Position numbers and translations under genes: made by a program | In this document: piece by piece, positions 50,203 to 62,069 of the stretch | Layout of the letters: each line of letters opens with the position of its first letter | Numbering within the stretch: the stretch's first letter is position 1 | Notes under the pieces: generated by a model | What the model was told of the DNA's origin: nothing | Seen by the model: only the letters and a program-made list of their open reading frames with translations | Databases searched by the model: none | Assembly: GCA_026545765.1 (NCBI GenBank) | Contig: CM048843.1 | Coordinates: 91,265,050-91,329,049 of the forward strand | DNA length: 64,000 nt | Direction of reading: 5' to 3' | From: Plantago major | Lineage: Eukaryota > Streptophyta > Magnoliopsida > Lamiales > Plantaginaceae

Positions 50203-53200
50203 TAATAGGAAATTGACCCGTAAAAGTTGGTTTGTTGCGAATTAGTGCCTCTTGAACACCTGTAAGGCTGTAACAATAAGTTAGCACGGAAATACAAAAG
50301 TCATGACCTAGAATTACTGAATAAGTAAAACACGATTCATTTTGACATCCTTTTGACGGAACTTATATAATTATAGTAATCGATTCGCAGGTTCAAGAGA
50401 GTAAATGAAGCTTTGTATATAGCTCATAGCCTCATACCAATAAGACGTACAATGTCCTGTTTATCTAAAAACTCATTAATTTCAGTTCAGTTCTGCTTAA
50501 TTGTTTTTTATATTACACTTCAATTCAGTTATGTTATGTTTTGTTCTGTTTAGTTCAGACGAAGATAACATAGCCTAAATCTACTAATTATATAATTGAA
50601 CAACTTCTAAGGACATTATTATGCCATTCATTTGTGTCATGATCAACATATATACTCAAAATAAGACAAAAGTATGATATTTTGAGATTCGAAGGATCTT
50701 CTCGACAATTCCTCCGAAATATAGTATATATTTCATATTCATACACTATTTCTTTTCTTATTGTTTTGAGACGGAGTAAGTACACCGTATGTGTAAATAT
50801 TTTGTATGCATCGGAAAATGGTGTGGGAAAGAAAATTATAAGAATTAATAATGGTTGGTTGAATATAATTGATTCTAGAGATGTTGAATTGAGGGGTCAT
50901 ATATAATTATTAATGTTATGATGAGAATGATAAAGAAGAGCATGAGTTCGATCAATAATTGCTATGATAACAAAAGCGTGACCATTCATCACGTCCTCTT
51001 TGTGTCAACATTACGACTTCTAGCTATGTAACTATAGGACGACGAGAAGAGCGTACCTAGCTCTACGACAACGACCACAACTCCTTAATTCTTCTTCAAC
51101 TCAACTCACGCGTATCATAGGACCATACCCACTTACATTTATTCGACACCCCCAAATATACCCAAAATACGACCTCACAACATGTTCGTGTTTTAAGATG
51201 AGAATGACTTGTATCATAGCATCACTCAAATGCCCTTTCCAAAAAGAGTGAAACTAAACACGTACTACTAGTGCGGGAAGTGTAGTTATCACAAAGTATC
51301 TTATTACAAATTCGATATTGTAAATGAAATATTAGAATTCTATCGGTATGAATTAATTACTACAAGTCAATCCTAAAATGTTATACGGTATGTTTGATAC
51401 ATACATATAGCAAGAAATCAATTGTGTTTGTGATTCAATAATTGAGTGATTTCCATCATGGTACGTTCATCATGACTTGGCCCTATATATGTAGCATGTA
51501 TAATTGGCATAATTGCTAGCAATTATGCAATCAAATCTTAATGAGTGTATATAGTCACATTTTATCTTGCTCTTAATTTTGATACTCATTGTCTTAAATA
51601 GTACCAAATGGTTAATTTGTAAGCATGATAGCAACAAGGCTCGATGGTTTAATTTATTGTTATAATTCATATATACTTTTAATGTCTTGCTTTCTTTTTC
51701 TTTCTCCAAGTAATTTTAGATCTCATTTACCTAACTATCTAAGTTGTAATTATTGAACCATTATGGAATAGCCATTAGGTGTAATAATCCGTCGTAGAAC
51801 TGAAACCCTGAAACCATAGATTTGCCGAACCTAGAAAATTAAACCGGGGAGATAGACTTTAGAATAATGGACTGCTCTAGTATGTAGATATAGGGAATAT
51901 TATTAGATTAAGTGAGACATTGAATCCTCACTTTACTTCATTAAATTAGCATTATGGGGAACTAGTGTCCTAACAAAAACGGGACCATTTTTCGAGCTCG
52001 AGTCGACGAGTCACAATAAGTAAGCTTAAACTCGGCTCGTTTAGTTTGAGTTTTAACCGGCTAAAGCTTGTTACTCAAAAATGCTATGAATATAAACGGA
52101 GGCTTATCGAGTATAACGAGTCGAGCCCTACTTAGCTTGATAACGAGATGAGCCACAACTTAGACTCGAACTCGGTTCGAACACCTTTTCGAACGAGCCT
52201 TAGCAAGCCCAGTCTAGTCGAACCCTCAACATGGCTCGACCCGTGTAACCACTCTATGGGAATCCATGTTTAGGAGGTACTAAAAGGAAAAGAAAGACAT
52301 ATTTACAATTATAACTAGAAACATTAGCCAGTTGATGATATACAAAACTTTAAGGTGTAGAAATAGAATGAATGGAGGTACGTAAAGATATTTGCTTTCC
52401 ACACTAAACACTTTTTGAAAACATATTAGTACAATAATAACTTTTAATACGAAATATCTAAAAGATATATTTAAATGTTTAGCTAGCTAGATGATGATAT
52501 TACGAATGAATCTATGATGACCTTTACAAAGTGTTGAATGTTTGTCTCCTAAAACCTTATAATATACACCAATATGAATCATACCAAAACCAAAATTAAA
52601 GGTTGTCCTTCCGTAATCTAATCAATATACGTATAAATTAAAAGAACGTCTTTTTAATAAAATTTCAAAATAAAAAAGCAAAAATCAAACCACTCTAACC
52701 TATACTTTCTTTTTTACTTTATTAATTTCCATTTTCTATTATGTGTACCTCTTACTTTAATACGTGTTTGACATTCGATTCAAAATTCAACTTGAATTAA
52801 AATTTAGACTTAATTAATAGTATCTCAACTCGAGTTAATCTTTGAAGTTTGTATTTGGATTGGATTAGAATTTTGATAAGGTTTGTTTAGTAATATATTT
52901 AAGTTTTAATGTTTTGAGTTGAGGAGTTGTTAAAATAGTAATTCAATTGGAATAAGATAGTGTAGAGTAGAGAAAAAAAATATTTAACAAAATTCAACTT
53001 GAATCAATAGCTAATTACACAATATTTAGCAGGAGCATAGTAAGAAATTGACACATCAATAGCAAGACACACACCTCGAACGTACAATAATTATTTCAAG
53101 TCGTGTGGATTATTTTCAACTACAAAGTCTAATATTGCCGGAAATTTATAAAATCCAGCCTTTAAAAAGAATACTGAGGTCGCAGCATGATTGTATCCTC

Positions 53201-53340
53201 TAGACAAAATCAATCCAGTAGTGTCCCCTTCACTTAATAATATTGTAACCAACCAACATACACACACACGGTCATAAGTATTTATATGGGTTCACGTGCC
53301 TAGCTTTTGTCAACCTTAGAATTTTTATACTTGTACTAAT
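50203..53340. other. Gene-free region upstream of HAT14-like gene
   Basis: AT-rich with no recognised gene. Contains the GAGCTCG-rich dispersed repeat at 51986-52255. The last few hundred bases presumably hold HD-Zip regulatory DNA. Confidence 0.4.
51986..52255. repeat. GAGCTCGAG-rich dispersed repeat (copy 2)
   Basis: CGAGCTCGAGTCGACGAG..., TAACGAGTCGAGCCC, CTCGAACTCGGTTCGAAC and CATGGCTCGACCCGTGTAACCACTCT are shared in order with 56278-56555. Confidence 0.65.
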
Positions 53341-53359
53341 AATTTCTTTCTAAAATTCA

Positions 53360-53367
53360 TATATAAA
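53360..53367 (+). promoter_or_regulatory. TATA box of HAT14-like gene
   Basis: TATATAAA about 150 bases before the ATG at 53518, a sensible distance for a plant promoter with a leader of about 120 bases. Confidence 0.65.
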
Positions 53368-53517
53368 GCCAGCCCTTTACACTAACTAGAATCCTCTGCA
53401 ATTTCCTTCACCACAAAACAACACTTCCATTTCTAAGCTCTTTTCATTTAAAAGTAGCTAGCTTTCCCACTTTTCTTCATATTTTTAGCCAGCTTTAATT
53501 TGCTTAGCTTTGCTTTG

Positions 53518-55863
53518 ATGGAGTTGGCTTTGAGCTTAGGCTATGATCAGGCAAGAAAACCCTTTTCCTTTCTTCAAAGCTCACCAAAAGTTGTTCTTGA
53601 TCGGAAAGATGAACTAGGTTTTTGCATGGATGAGAGTAGTAAACAAATTCATGAACAAGGCCAAAAGCGAGATTCAATCTTGGATCCACCGGTTCAGCTC
53701 GATCTCTTGCCCTTCTCTCCGGTTCATAGGACCCAGCTTATCAAGCCTTCTCCCAACACGTTTCCTTTCCCTTGGCTCAATCAAAAACGTAAGTTTCTTC
53801 ATTTTTACTAATTTAATTTTGATCGAGTAGTAGTAGTAGCAGCAGCATATCAGTAACCGGGTCGACTCAAATGATACCGTACTAAATTTATTATTGTTTG
53901 ATTCGTTGAAGTTTCGTTTTCTTGATGGATATGATCGATTATATTAAAAATGGAAATGTTAACAACTCGATCTAGCTATAGTACTCCATCTCCATGGTGT
54001 TTAATTCATGTCGTTGCTTTCATATTTTTTGGTTAATTTGATACTCGTGACCGTGAAGTGAATAACCAAGGTCTGTCTTTAATTAATTTCACATCGGTAA
54101 AACTTTAAATTTTGATTGAATGCTCATTTATTTTTTCATTGTTAATTTTTTCCATAGTCAAAATTAATTGCCACATGAGATCGATGTTACTACTTTATTT
54201 TCACTAGCTTGTAGCTAATATTAAACGATGGATATAAATTACTATGAATATGAAATTCCTATTTAAGTATTTAACTAGTTTCCCGATTAATTGTCACACT
54301 GGCTAGATGTTGCGCTAGTTAGTTTCACGTAATATTTCACAATTGAACTTTTTTAACATTTCACTCCACCTAAATTTATAGAGTATCATTTCGCACTTAC
54401 AATTTTATTTATGACTCCGTCCTTGTAATAAATTATGACATAATCTGTTCGTGTACGTATAAATTGGACAGTGGTGGGTGAACCAGGAAGAGGAACAGAA
54501 GGGAACCGGAGACGAGAGGACGCGGAGGAAGGATCATCTAGTGCAGTTTCGTCGTTTCAGATGGACTTTACAATTTTCAGGGGTGGAAAAAGAGATTTTG
54601 GTAGCATTGGTAACGAAGTTGAGATTGAAATGGATGGAGGTTCAAACTCGAGGGGCAGTGATGACGACGAAAGTGGTTTGGCTAGGAAGAAATTAAGGCT
54701 TACAAAAGACCAGTCTGCTTTTCTTGAAGAGAGTTTCAAACAACATAACACTCTCAACCCTGTAAGTCAATTATCAATTCTTAGTTTTGACTATTAGTAA
54801 TGTCATCTTTCAAATACGCATGATCATTACTATTGACTTTAGAACCCCAAAAAAAAGAAAAAAAGCAACTAATTTAGTTATGAATTGTACTGCTAGAAAT
54901 TAAAAGTTCACAATATTTATTTGAGTGTCTCATAATTAATAGTATGATGTATAGTTCTCAAAATGTGAATTTAATTACTTAAATGATGGACTAGCTAGTA
55001 GTACTTTTTGTGAATCATTGAGATAACATGTGGAATTATAAATTATTATATACCGAATTGAACCTAACATTTTTTTTGACGACATCATAGAATGTAGTAT
55101 TTTTTTTCAAGTTTTTGTGACAATTATATTAAACTTGTTATGTCGTTAATATATAAAAACTTATCTCTTATCAATTCCCATTTGAATAATTCATAGGATG
55201 ATAAGTTTCAATTTTGCCATCATGTCATCTATTTATATATAAAAGAATCTGTTTTGTTGTATGATCAATTCATTTTTCTTGCCTTTTTTAGTTGTAAATA
55301 GTTCATATTGCATGTGAATTAACAGTTTATATATTAATGAATTATATATATTGTCCTTTTTATCATATTGCAGAAGCAGAAGCTTGCTCTTGCAAAGCAG
55401 TTGAATCTTCGTCCGCGTCAAGTTGAAGTGTGGTTCCAAAACAGAAGAGCCAGGTACGAACGATTATGTTTAGGACCCAACTTGCGATTTTCAACCACAT
55501 GGTCTAGTTAATTATTTTCCTAATGTTGAATATGTATAGTAGTACATATAAAATCTTGATGATCAAGTAATTAATTGCTGCAGGACAAAGTTGAAGCAGA
55601 CAGAGGTAGATTGTGAGTATTTAAAGAGGTGTTGTGAGACACTGACAGAAGAGAATAGGAGGTTACAAAAAGAACTTCAAGAGTTAAGAGCACTTAAGGC
55701 CTCTCAGCCCTTCTACCGCCAACGTCCGGCCACTACCCTTACCATGTGCCCCTCGTGCGAAAGGGTCGTCACCACCAACAGCAACCCTTCTGCAGCCGCC
55801 ACGGCCACTAACAAGCCCACTAAAGTTCCTTCACTTGATGATGTCCAACATAATACTTCTTGA
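53518..55863 (+). CDS. HAT14: HD-Zip class II transcription factor, HAT14-like
   Basis: Four exons (53518-53788, 54472-54761, 55374-55453, 55584-55863) join to 306 residues. The N-terminus MELALSLGY has an LxLxL EAR repressor motif. A Ser/acidic region follows (SFQMDFTIF). The homeodomain runs from [19 protein letters not shown] through [20 protein letters not shown] to [14 protein letters not shown], with helix 3 split by introns as usual. The leucine zipper directly follows ([19 protein letters not shown]). The C-terminal CPSCERV motif (redox-sensitive CPSCE box) is diagnostic for class II. N-terminal and zipper sequences match HAT14 best in my recollection. Class II factors are nuclear repressors binding CAATNATTG-type sites, often shade- or auxin-related. 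All junctions are GT-AG and the gene looks intact. Confidence 0.92.
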
Positions 55864-56277
55864 ATCTTGAATCTTATAAAGAGTTTCTGTTAGTGACAAA
55901 TTATGAGAAGAGAATTAAGAATGTAGTCAACTTTTTGGGAGTGCGGATGATGAATTAATCATTTTGTATATATAGTTGTCGAATTTAGACCATTATAAGT
56001 TAATTTTTATGTTTTTGGTCTAATGATTTTTTGATGGATTGATGGATTTTGTGGGATGATGTTAAGAGTTTTTCTCTAGACATAATCCTACTTTCAAATG
56101 TAGTAGTTTTGTTTATCGCCATACCTATAATTTTGAATGCCTTTTTGTTTTTTTAAACGACAAAAAACAATAAAAACTATTTCACGACGAGTCATGTGGT
56201 GCTCCTTCTTCGTACATATGTTTTTAACACAAACTCTCACTTATGGTTTCAAACAAAGTCATGGTAGTTCACACTTC

Positions 56278-56555
56278 GAGAGAAATAGTGTTATTTAACG
56301 AGTCGAGTAATTCATTACTCGAGCTCGACTCGTTAATAAAACAATCCCATTTTTCGAGCTTGACTAGATTCACGAGTGATAGGCTTGATGTCGACACATT
56401 TGATTTGAGCTTTAATCGAGTTAGGGCCAAGCTCGCTACTAAAAAATGTGCGCACACACACTCGATATCAATGTGTTGAGTGATATCAAAATGATCCCCA
56501 AATTAGACTCGAGCTCGGCTCAAATATATGAGGCTCGACTCGTGTGACAACTCTA
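56278..56555. repeat. GAGCTCGAG-rich dispersed repeat (copy 3)
   Basis: Same motif order as 51986-52255, including CTCGACTCGTGTGACAACTCT at the end (one motif longer than quoted elsewhere). Probably the same transposon family in both places. Confidence 0.65.
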
Positions 56556-56740
56556 GAAATAAATATGACAAGTATGTATCGTCTAGCTAGTATGCCTACA
56601 TATTTATTTACCTAAGTAATAAGAGGTTGCAAGCAATTCCTCCCGGTATGTTTAGTGAAGAAAGTTAGACCGGACTCATATTGGGCCTCAACTACTACAG
56701 TAAAAGGGTGAGGTCAATGATCACCCCTTATTTGATGCTA

Positions 56741-57406
56741 GGGGTTCCACAATAATCCACCATCTCCAAAACTTGACAAGTGTCAACTCATCTTATTCTT
56801 TTTTTTTCCAACATTTTAACCTTAACCATAGTTAGAGTATAACCATGTTTTTAAATTAATCTATTTGAAAATTTTGGAAGAAACATCAGACCCCGTCACA
56901 AAATTTCGATTCCAAATCAAATCTTCATAATCAAAATCCGTCATAGAATTTTATTTTGAGGATGAAAGCCCCAATTGCTCCAAAAAGTTGAACCCTTTTA
57001 TGTTAAATATGAAGAAGATTTTTGAATGGTATCAATATAAAGCGGACATCAGGAGTCAATTTATCTTACTCATTCAATTTCAATCTGGTGCATACATGTT
57101 TAACTTTTTAATTGAAGATGTAAGATCTAAGTCAAGTTTGATACGATTTTCTCCCTTTTATTTATCATTTTTTTGCAATTATGTAAATTATTTTATTATA
57201 TGAAAATAGTGTTAAACTGAAATTTTGTGACGGGATATGATGTTTATTTCAAAATTTCAGATAAATTAATTTAAAAACATGGCTAGACTCTAATTATGGT
57301 TAAGGTTAAAATGTTGAAAAAAAAATAAAAATAAAAGAAGAATTAGATGAATTGACACTTGTTAAATTTTAGAGAAGATGGATTATCAGGCAGTGAAATT
57401 AACCCC
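56741..57406. mobile_element. Long-TIR element (Mutator/foldback type)
   Basis: 666 bp. Arms of about 165 bases are inverted copies: 56741-56912 against 57406-57216. They share ACAAGTGTCAA, CAACATTTTAACCTTAACCA, CATGTTTTTAAATTAAT and CCCGTCACAAAATTTC, at perhaps 80-85% identity by eye. The interior of about 300 bases has no transposase. A clean target-site duplication was not found. Confidence 0.75.
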
Positions 57407-58341
57407 TTTAAGAGCTAACAAACTGTTTATAGTAACTAGTAGTATCTTCTAGTGTTATTTCTAGACTTCTTCTAGTGTTCGAGAAATCCCAAAGAGTCGT
57501 GTGACTTAAGTTGTTCATTTTGCCTTAGTCGTCGTCAATGCTAGCTACTCTTGTGTGCATGACAAAAGGAAAATTCTTCCTAAATTTTCAAATCTGTTTA
57601 TTATTTTAATTAGGGGTAATTATATATATCTTCGTTTTATGCTTCTTTTGAAATAATGATCATTTTGTCTCCCCCTTATAATGTATTCACCAGCAACTAC
57701 ATTACATAGATGATGAGTAGCATCATATATGTCTGAATTATGTATAATAATGACAGCACATTTATATAGTCAGGATGCAAGTGAAGCATAGCAGTAGAAT
57801 ATATATATAAAAATAAAATAAAATAAAATATATATAAAATTGGCTTCATCATAACAATATGCATGATATGTTTAATTATTTGACGTATTAATAATTCCAT
57901 TTATTGCAAGTCAGGCAATCCAGGTGACTTAACTCGTTGGTATACTACAGATCTTAAATGCAGACGAAATACATTTGTTCATTTCAGATTTTCAATATTC
58001 TTCAGCTTCTGAAACAACCTGGTTAATTTACCATCATAATTCAGATGATACTGTCTGTACCAATTAAGAAGTAACTGCGGAAAAATCATCATTTTTTTTT
58101 TTTTGGGTAAAGTAAGGAAATTAAGCATTTATACTACATCCGAGTGGGAAAAAATGTCCACAAATTAGACGGAATTAGGTCTAAATTATCATTTCTCACA
58201 CTATCTTATCGATAATTTCAAGAAGGGAGTATTTTGATTCAATTTATACATTGCATAGGTTTTGGTTCAATTCTCGAGAATCGATTTGAAGATGGAAGTA
58301 TCTTCATAAACACAAACGATTAGCTAGTCATTGTGCATAAT

Positions 58342-58625
58342 TGATAGAATTTCGTCTCATCTAAAAGTTCGAACTTTTAGAGATGTGTGAAATCTAGTCA
58401 TTTATATTAATACTAAAAGTTCGAACTTGTAGAGAGGTGTAAAATCTAGTCATTTATATTATTACTCCAATAATTCCCGCACTCGTGGTCGATTTCAATC
58501 TCTTTGGGGAGGCCATTCGATGGAAATTTAATATGCTCTGATACCATGATAGAATTCCATCTCATCTAAAAGCTTGAATTTGTAGAGATGTGTGAAATCT
58601 AGTCATTTGTATTAATACTCCAATA
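58342..58625 (-). mobile_element. TRIM (miniature LTR retrotransposon)
   Basis: 284 bp in total. Right LTR is 58547-58625 (79 bp); left LTR is 58342-58472, the same sequence with an internal ~50-bp tandem duplication. Both start TGATAGAATT and end CTCCAATA. GCTCTGATACCA (58535-58546), the complement of the Met-tRNA primer site, abuts the right LTR, giving minus orientation. ATAAT flanks both ends (58337-58341 and 58626-58630). There is no coding capacity. Confidence 0.88.
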
Positions 58626-58629
58626 ATAA

Positions 58630-59651
58630 TCATATGAAGCGTGGTTAGAAATGATGTAATCTTTTGAACACACGAAATGGCTCGTTCAATCGTTTCGATT
58701 TCGTGTCTTGTTTGTGAATTATAGATAGATGTCACATAGTTTCCAATTTACAAACATCAATTAATTAGAAGTCAAATAATATTTTAAGTCATCTAAAAAG
58801 ACAGTCATCGAAACTTGGTTACGTGTGTTTGTTGATTATCTCAACTTAGTTCCCAGAGATCAAACATTTGCAATCTCTGTCTTAGTCAAAACAATAAGTC
58901 AATTGCCTGCTCAAATCATAAAAGGTCAATACACAATAAGTTTGACTTATGTTAATCAATTATCTTGATCCTCAGTTTGAGTTCGTTTAATAAATGTACG
59001 AGAGTCCTATGCATAATGGAGAAGGTTAAAAAAGATTGAAAAATGTTACTCCGTCCTGAAAAACTTTATACATTAAACGCATAGTTTTATATTGAAAAGT
59101 TAGAATATACGATAAAAACATTATACATGGAGTATATGTTCTCCGTTGAGCTTCATATTCATCCATGTAAGGTTGAGCAAATATCATGAAAGGTTTGATT
59201 TTTCTTAACAATAGAAAAGTCTACATCATATTAGTATAAATTATGTGAGTGTGACAAACAAATGTAATATCGTAGTTCCTCCCATTCACAAAGATGAGGA
59301 CTTTTACAAGAATTTTACGAAAGTTAAAGCCACTACTAATGGTTGATTTTTTCTGAGAGACTTTTAGTAATTTCTTTTTCTTTTTTGAAAAGTATGAATA
59401 AAAGTCATGTTCATTTCAAAATTACAATGGTAAAACCTACAAAATTTGGGGCACATGGAATTCACATTACATGTACTTCTAGCCTACTAGTCTGTATCCG
59501 TGGCCCACTAAAAGTCCAACTGAAGTATCTTTGGGCTTTCCTCGGTAAAAATCTTGAAAAGTCCAATAGATATATTTTTGGACTAAGTCGGGTCTTATTT
59601 TTGGATTTATTGGGCTAGAACGTCTATGATTATTGCCTGCGATTTCCACAA
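58630..59651. other. Gene-free stretch
   Basis: No coding sequence recognised. A possible half MITE (TACTCCGTCCTGAAAAAC) begins at 59047, without a clear partner end. Confidence 0.4.
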
Positions 59652-59662
59652 AAAGAAAGTGG

Positions 59663-60762
59663 GAAAATTCTTGCCAGCAACCTAGCTGTACATCAAATTA
59701 CAAATAGCGACCTGTACCAACTTTTTGCCAAAAATGCCCCTGCATAATTCCAAATATGCCCCTGGATTATTCAAAAATAATATATATATCTTTTTATTTT
59801 TAAATTTTCAATTATTCAAATAATATATATTCTTTTATTTTTAAATTTTTCAATTTCAGATTTTTTTTTCACTTTTTTTTATTTTCGTAACTATGCGCAT
59901 AGTTCAAATGTAGTCGTACTGTATACAATGATACAGTCGAACTATATCATATAGAGTCCAACATTAGCAATAATACAGTCGAACTGTATCATATAGAGTC
60001 CAACATTCAATATAACTGTATCACATAGAGTCCATTATCCATTCGAAATTAGAAAAGTTACATCAATTATAAAAAATTATAGTAAATATACAATTTAATG
60101 CAGAAAAAGTAAAAAGAAAAAACTTCTTCGGATCTGGTAGGAGTCCCATGGATCGGAATTGACAGATTCTGTTGGTGGTGTGTGGATGGAGGATGGCGGT
60201 GGATCTGGTGGTGGGTGGAGCAGCGGTGGAAGGCGGTGGTGGAGCGGATCTGGCAGATCGATGGTGGGGCTTGAATGGAAGTCAAATCGGAGCTTGGAAG
60301 AAGGGGTGGTGGTTCGGATCTGGAGGTGTGGCAGATCTGGTGGCGGTGATGGGTGCCGGACAGATCTTGACTGGCGGAATCAGATCGGTGATGGATGACG
60401 TTTGGAGTTGCGGAGGAGATGGGTGGGATAGATCGGTGGCGGGTAAGGGGGTGGAGCGATGCTGGTGGATATTGGGGTCAGGTCTAAGGCGGTGGAGGTC
60501 ATGGTGTTGCCGGATCTGGACGGTGGTGCGGTCTAGAAGGAGGCGGTGGTGCGGTGAATGAGAGGTGGAGGCCAGTGGTGGCTAAGAGAGAGAGGGTGAT
60601 ATTGTGAGAGAAATGAAGGAGGTGGGGTTGTGAGAAGAATTAAAGGAGAAAATAGGTTCATGGGTATTATGGTCATTTTACAGGCGTTTTTTGTGAGGGC
60701 GAAAGGAAACGGGCGCTATTTGAATTATCAATTCAGAAACATTACCGACCCAAACGCCTCCC
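59663..60762. mobile_element. Non-autonomous Mutator-like element
   Basis: 1100 bp flanked by an 11-base direct repeat AAAGAAAGTGG (59652-59662 and 60763-60773), within the 8-11-bp range of Mutator-like elements. The ends share a diverged inverted segment around CAAATAGCG-CC. The interior holds a 42-bp tandem repeat (59931-60035) and a G-rich block (60150-60600) of GGTGG/GATCTGG units. Open frames in the G-rich block are compositional and not believed. Confidence 0.65.
59931..60035. repeat. 42-bp tandem repeat with palindrome
   Basis: Two and a half units with TATCATATAGAGTCCAACAT. One unit contains ATACAGT-CGA-ACTGTAT, a perfect 7-base inverted repeat. Confidence 0.85.
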
Positions 60763-60897
60763 AAAGAAAGTGGCCATTGACTCTATTTTCCCAAGATTAA
60801 AAAGCTCTATTAGGACTAGTGGGATGGCATCTATAGCATGGATAAGACGCTATCATTTTTATTTTATTTTATTAATATAAGAATCCAGTGCGTAATA

Positions 60898-61515
60898 CTT
60901 ACTTCGTTCCACTTAAAACTTTCCATTTTAACCTTTTTAGGTATGTTTTCGACTTCGACGACAAATAACTACTCCCTCCAGTTTTTTTTTATAAGACGTT
61001 TAAAGTTTTGCACAATTATTAAGGAGAATCTGATTTAATTTCATTAGAAGCATCACTTTACTACTTAATGAAGGCAATTAATTAACTACTTTTACAAACT
61101 ACAATAAGACTCCTCACCTCCTCCACTATAATTACGTCCTGGGATTTGATGGAGGGAGAAAAATGTAGGGAGTAAAGAAACGGAAGCTGGAGAAATAATC
61201 ATTACTATTGTAATCTTAATTTTCCAAGAAGAATTAAATGACACATACTGTATTTAAGAAGGTGGAAAACGTCTTAATTATCAAGTGGGAAAAAAACTAA
61301 AACTGTCTTATAAAAAAACTGGAGGAAGTATTAAACTATAATTAACTGGTAAATAATTTGATAAAATCGTATAATGAAAATTTAACTCTTATATTTCCAT
61401 TATATAATTTAATTGAGTTATTTAATGTTATAATATATGAGTAATTTGTCGTTAAAATCGAAGTCAGTTGACCGAAACAAGTTAAAATGGAAAGTTTTAA
61501 ATAGAACGGAGGTAG
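60898..61515. mobile_element. Outer Stowaway-like MITE
   Basis: The left end is CTTACTTCGTTCCACTTAAA and onward to CTTTCCATTTTAAC. The right end is its inverse, ending AGAACGGAGGTAG. TA flanks both sides. It is split by a second MITE at 60972-61328. Confidence 0.85.
60972..61328. mobile_element. Inner Stowaway MITE nested in the outer one
   Basis: 357 bp. The left end CTCCCTCCAGTTTTTTTTTA mirrors the right end TAAAAAAACTGGAGGAAG, with TA on each side. TIRs continue to ATAAGACG. Confidence 0.92.
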
Positions 61516-62069
61516 TATTTGATTTTCGTACTCTGGCGTAAATCCCAATACTTGAACTTGGAATACATAAATTACAAATTTCTATCAACTGAATGTTACA
61601 TAGTCGTATGGGTGCAACTGAAGTTATATCTGAAGTAGTGTTAAAGAAGCATATCAGATATTCACATGAAACACTAACTATATAACATTGCGGCATTGCC
61701 ACATTTACTCAACTAGCTAAACAACAATTAATTAAACTATTAAAGCCTAATTATGTAATTAACCAATGCCACGGCTTGAACTGTCTGTTTAATTAGTGAC
61801 AAATGCCTTCTTGAAGTGGTGATTGGATCTTCATTAATTCTTACCTACAAATCAGTGAAGCAAAGGTGGTCAAAACATACCATGTGATTTCTTCTGGACT
61901 TCACTTGACTGTGAGTGTCCATATTTGACATGATTAAGGTTTCCTTCATCTTCAAGTAAAGTGTTCTTGCTAATTTATAGTAATATGTTTTAGTCATCTC
62001 AAGATCTAGTTTAGTTAGATTAAGCAACATTTTAATTGATGTCAATGGCTCTAATACCGAAATTTTCAA

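Noticed and set aside
60159-60561. Gly/Trp/Arg-rich open frames
   Set aside because: Created by GGTGG-type composition; two overlapping frames are open at once and neither has a domain.
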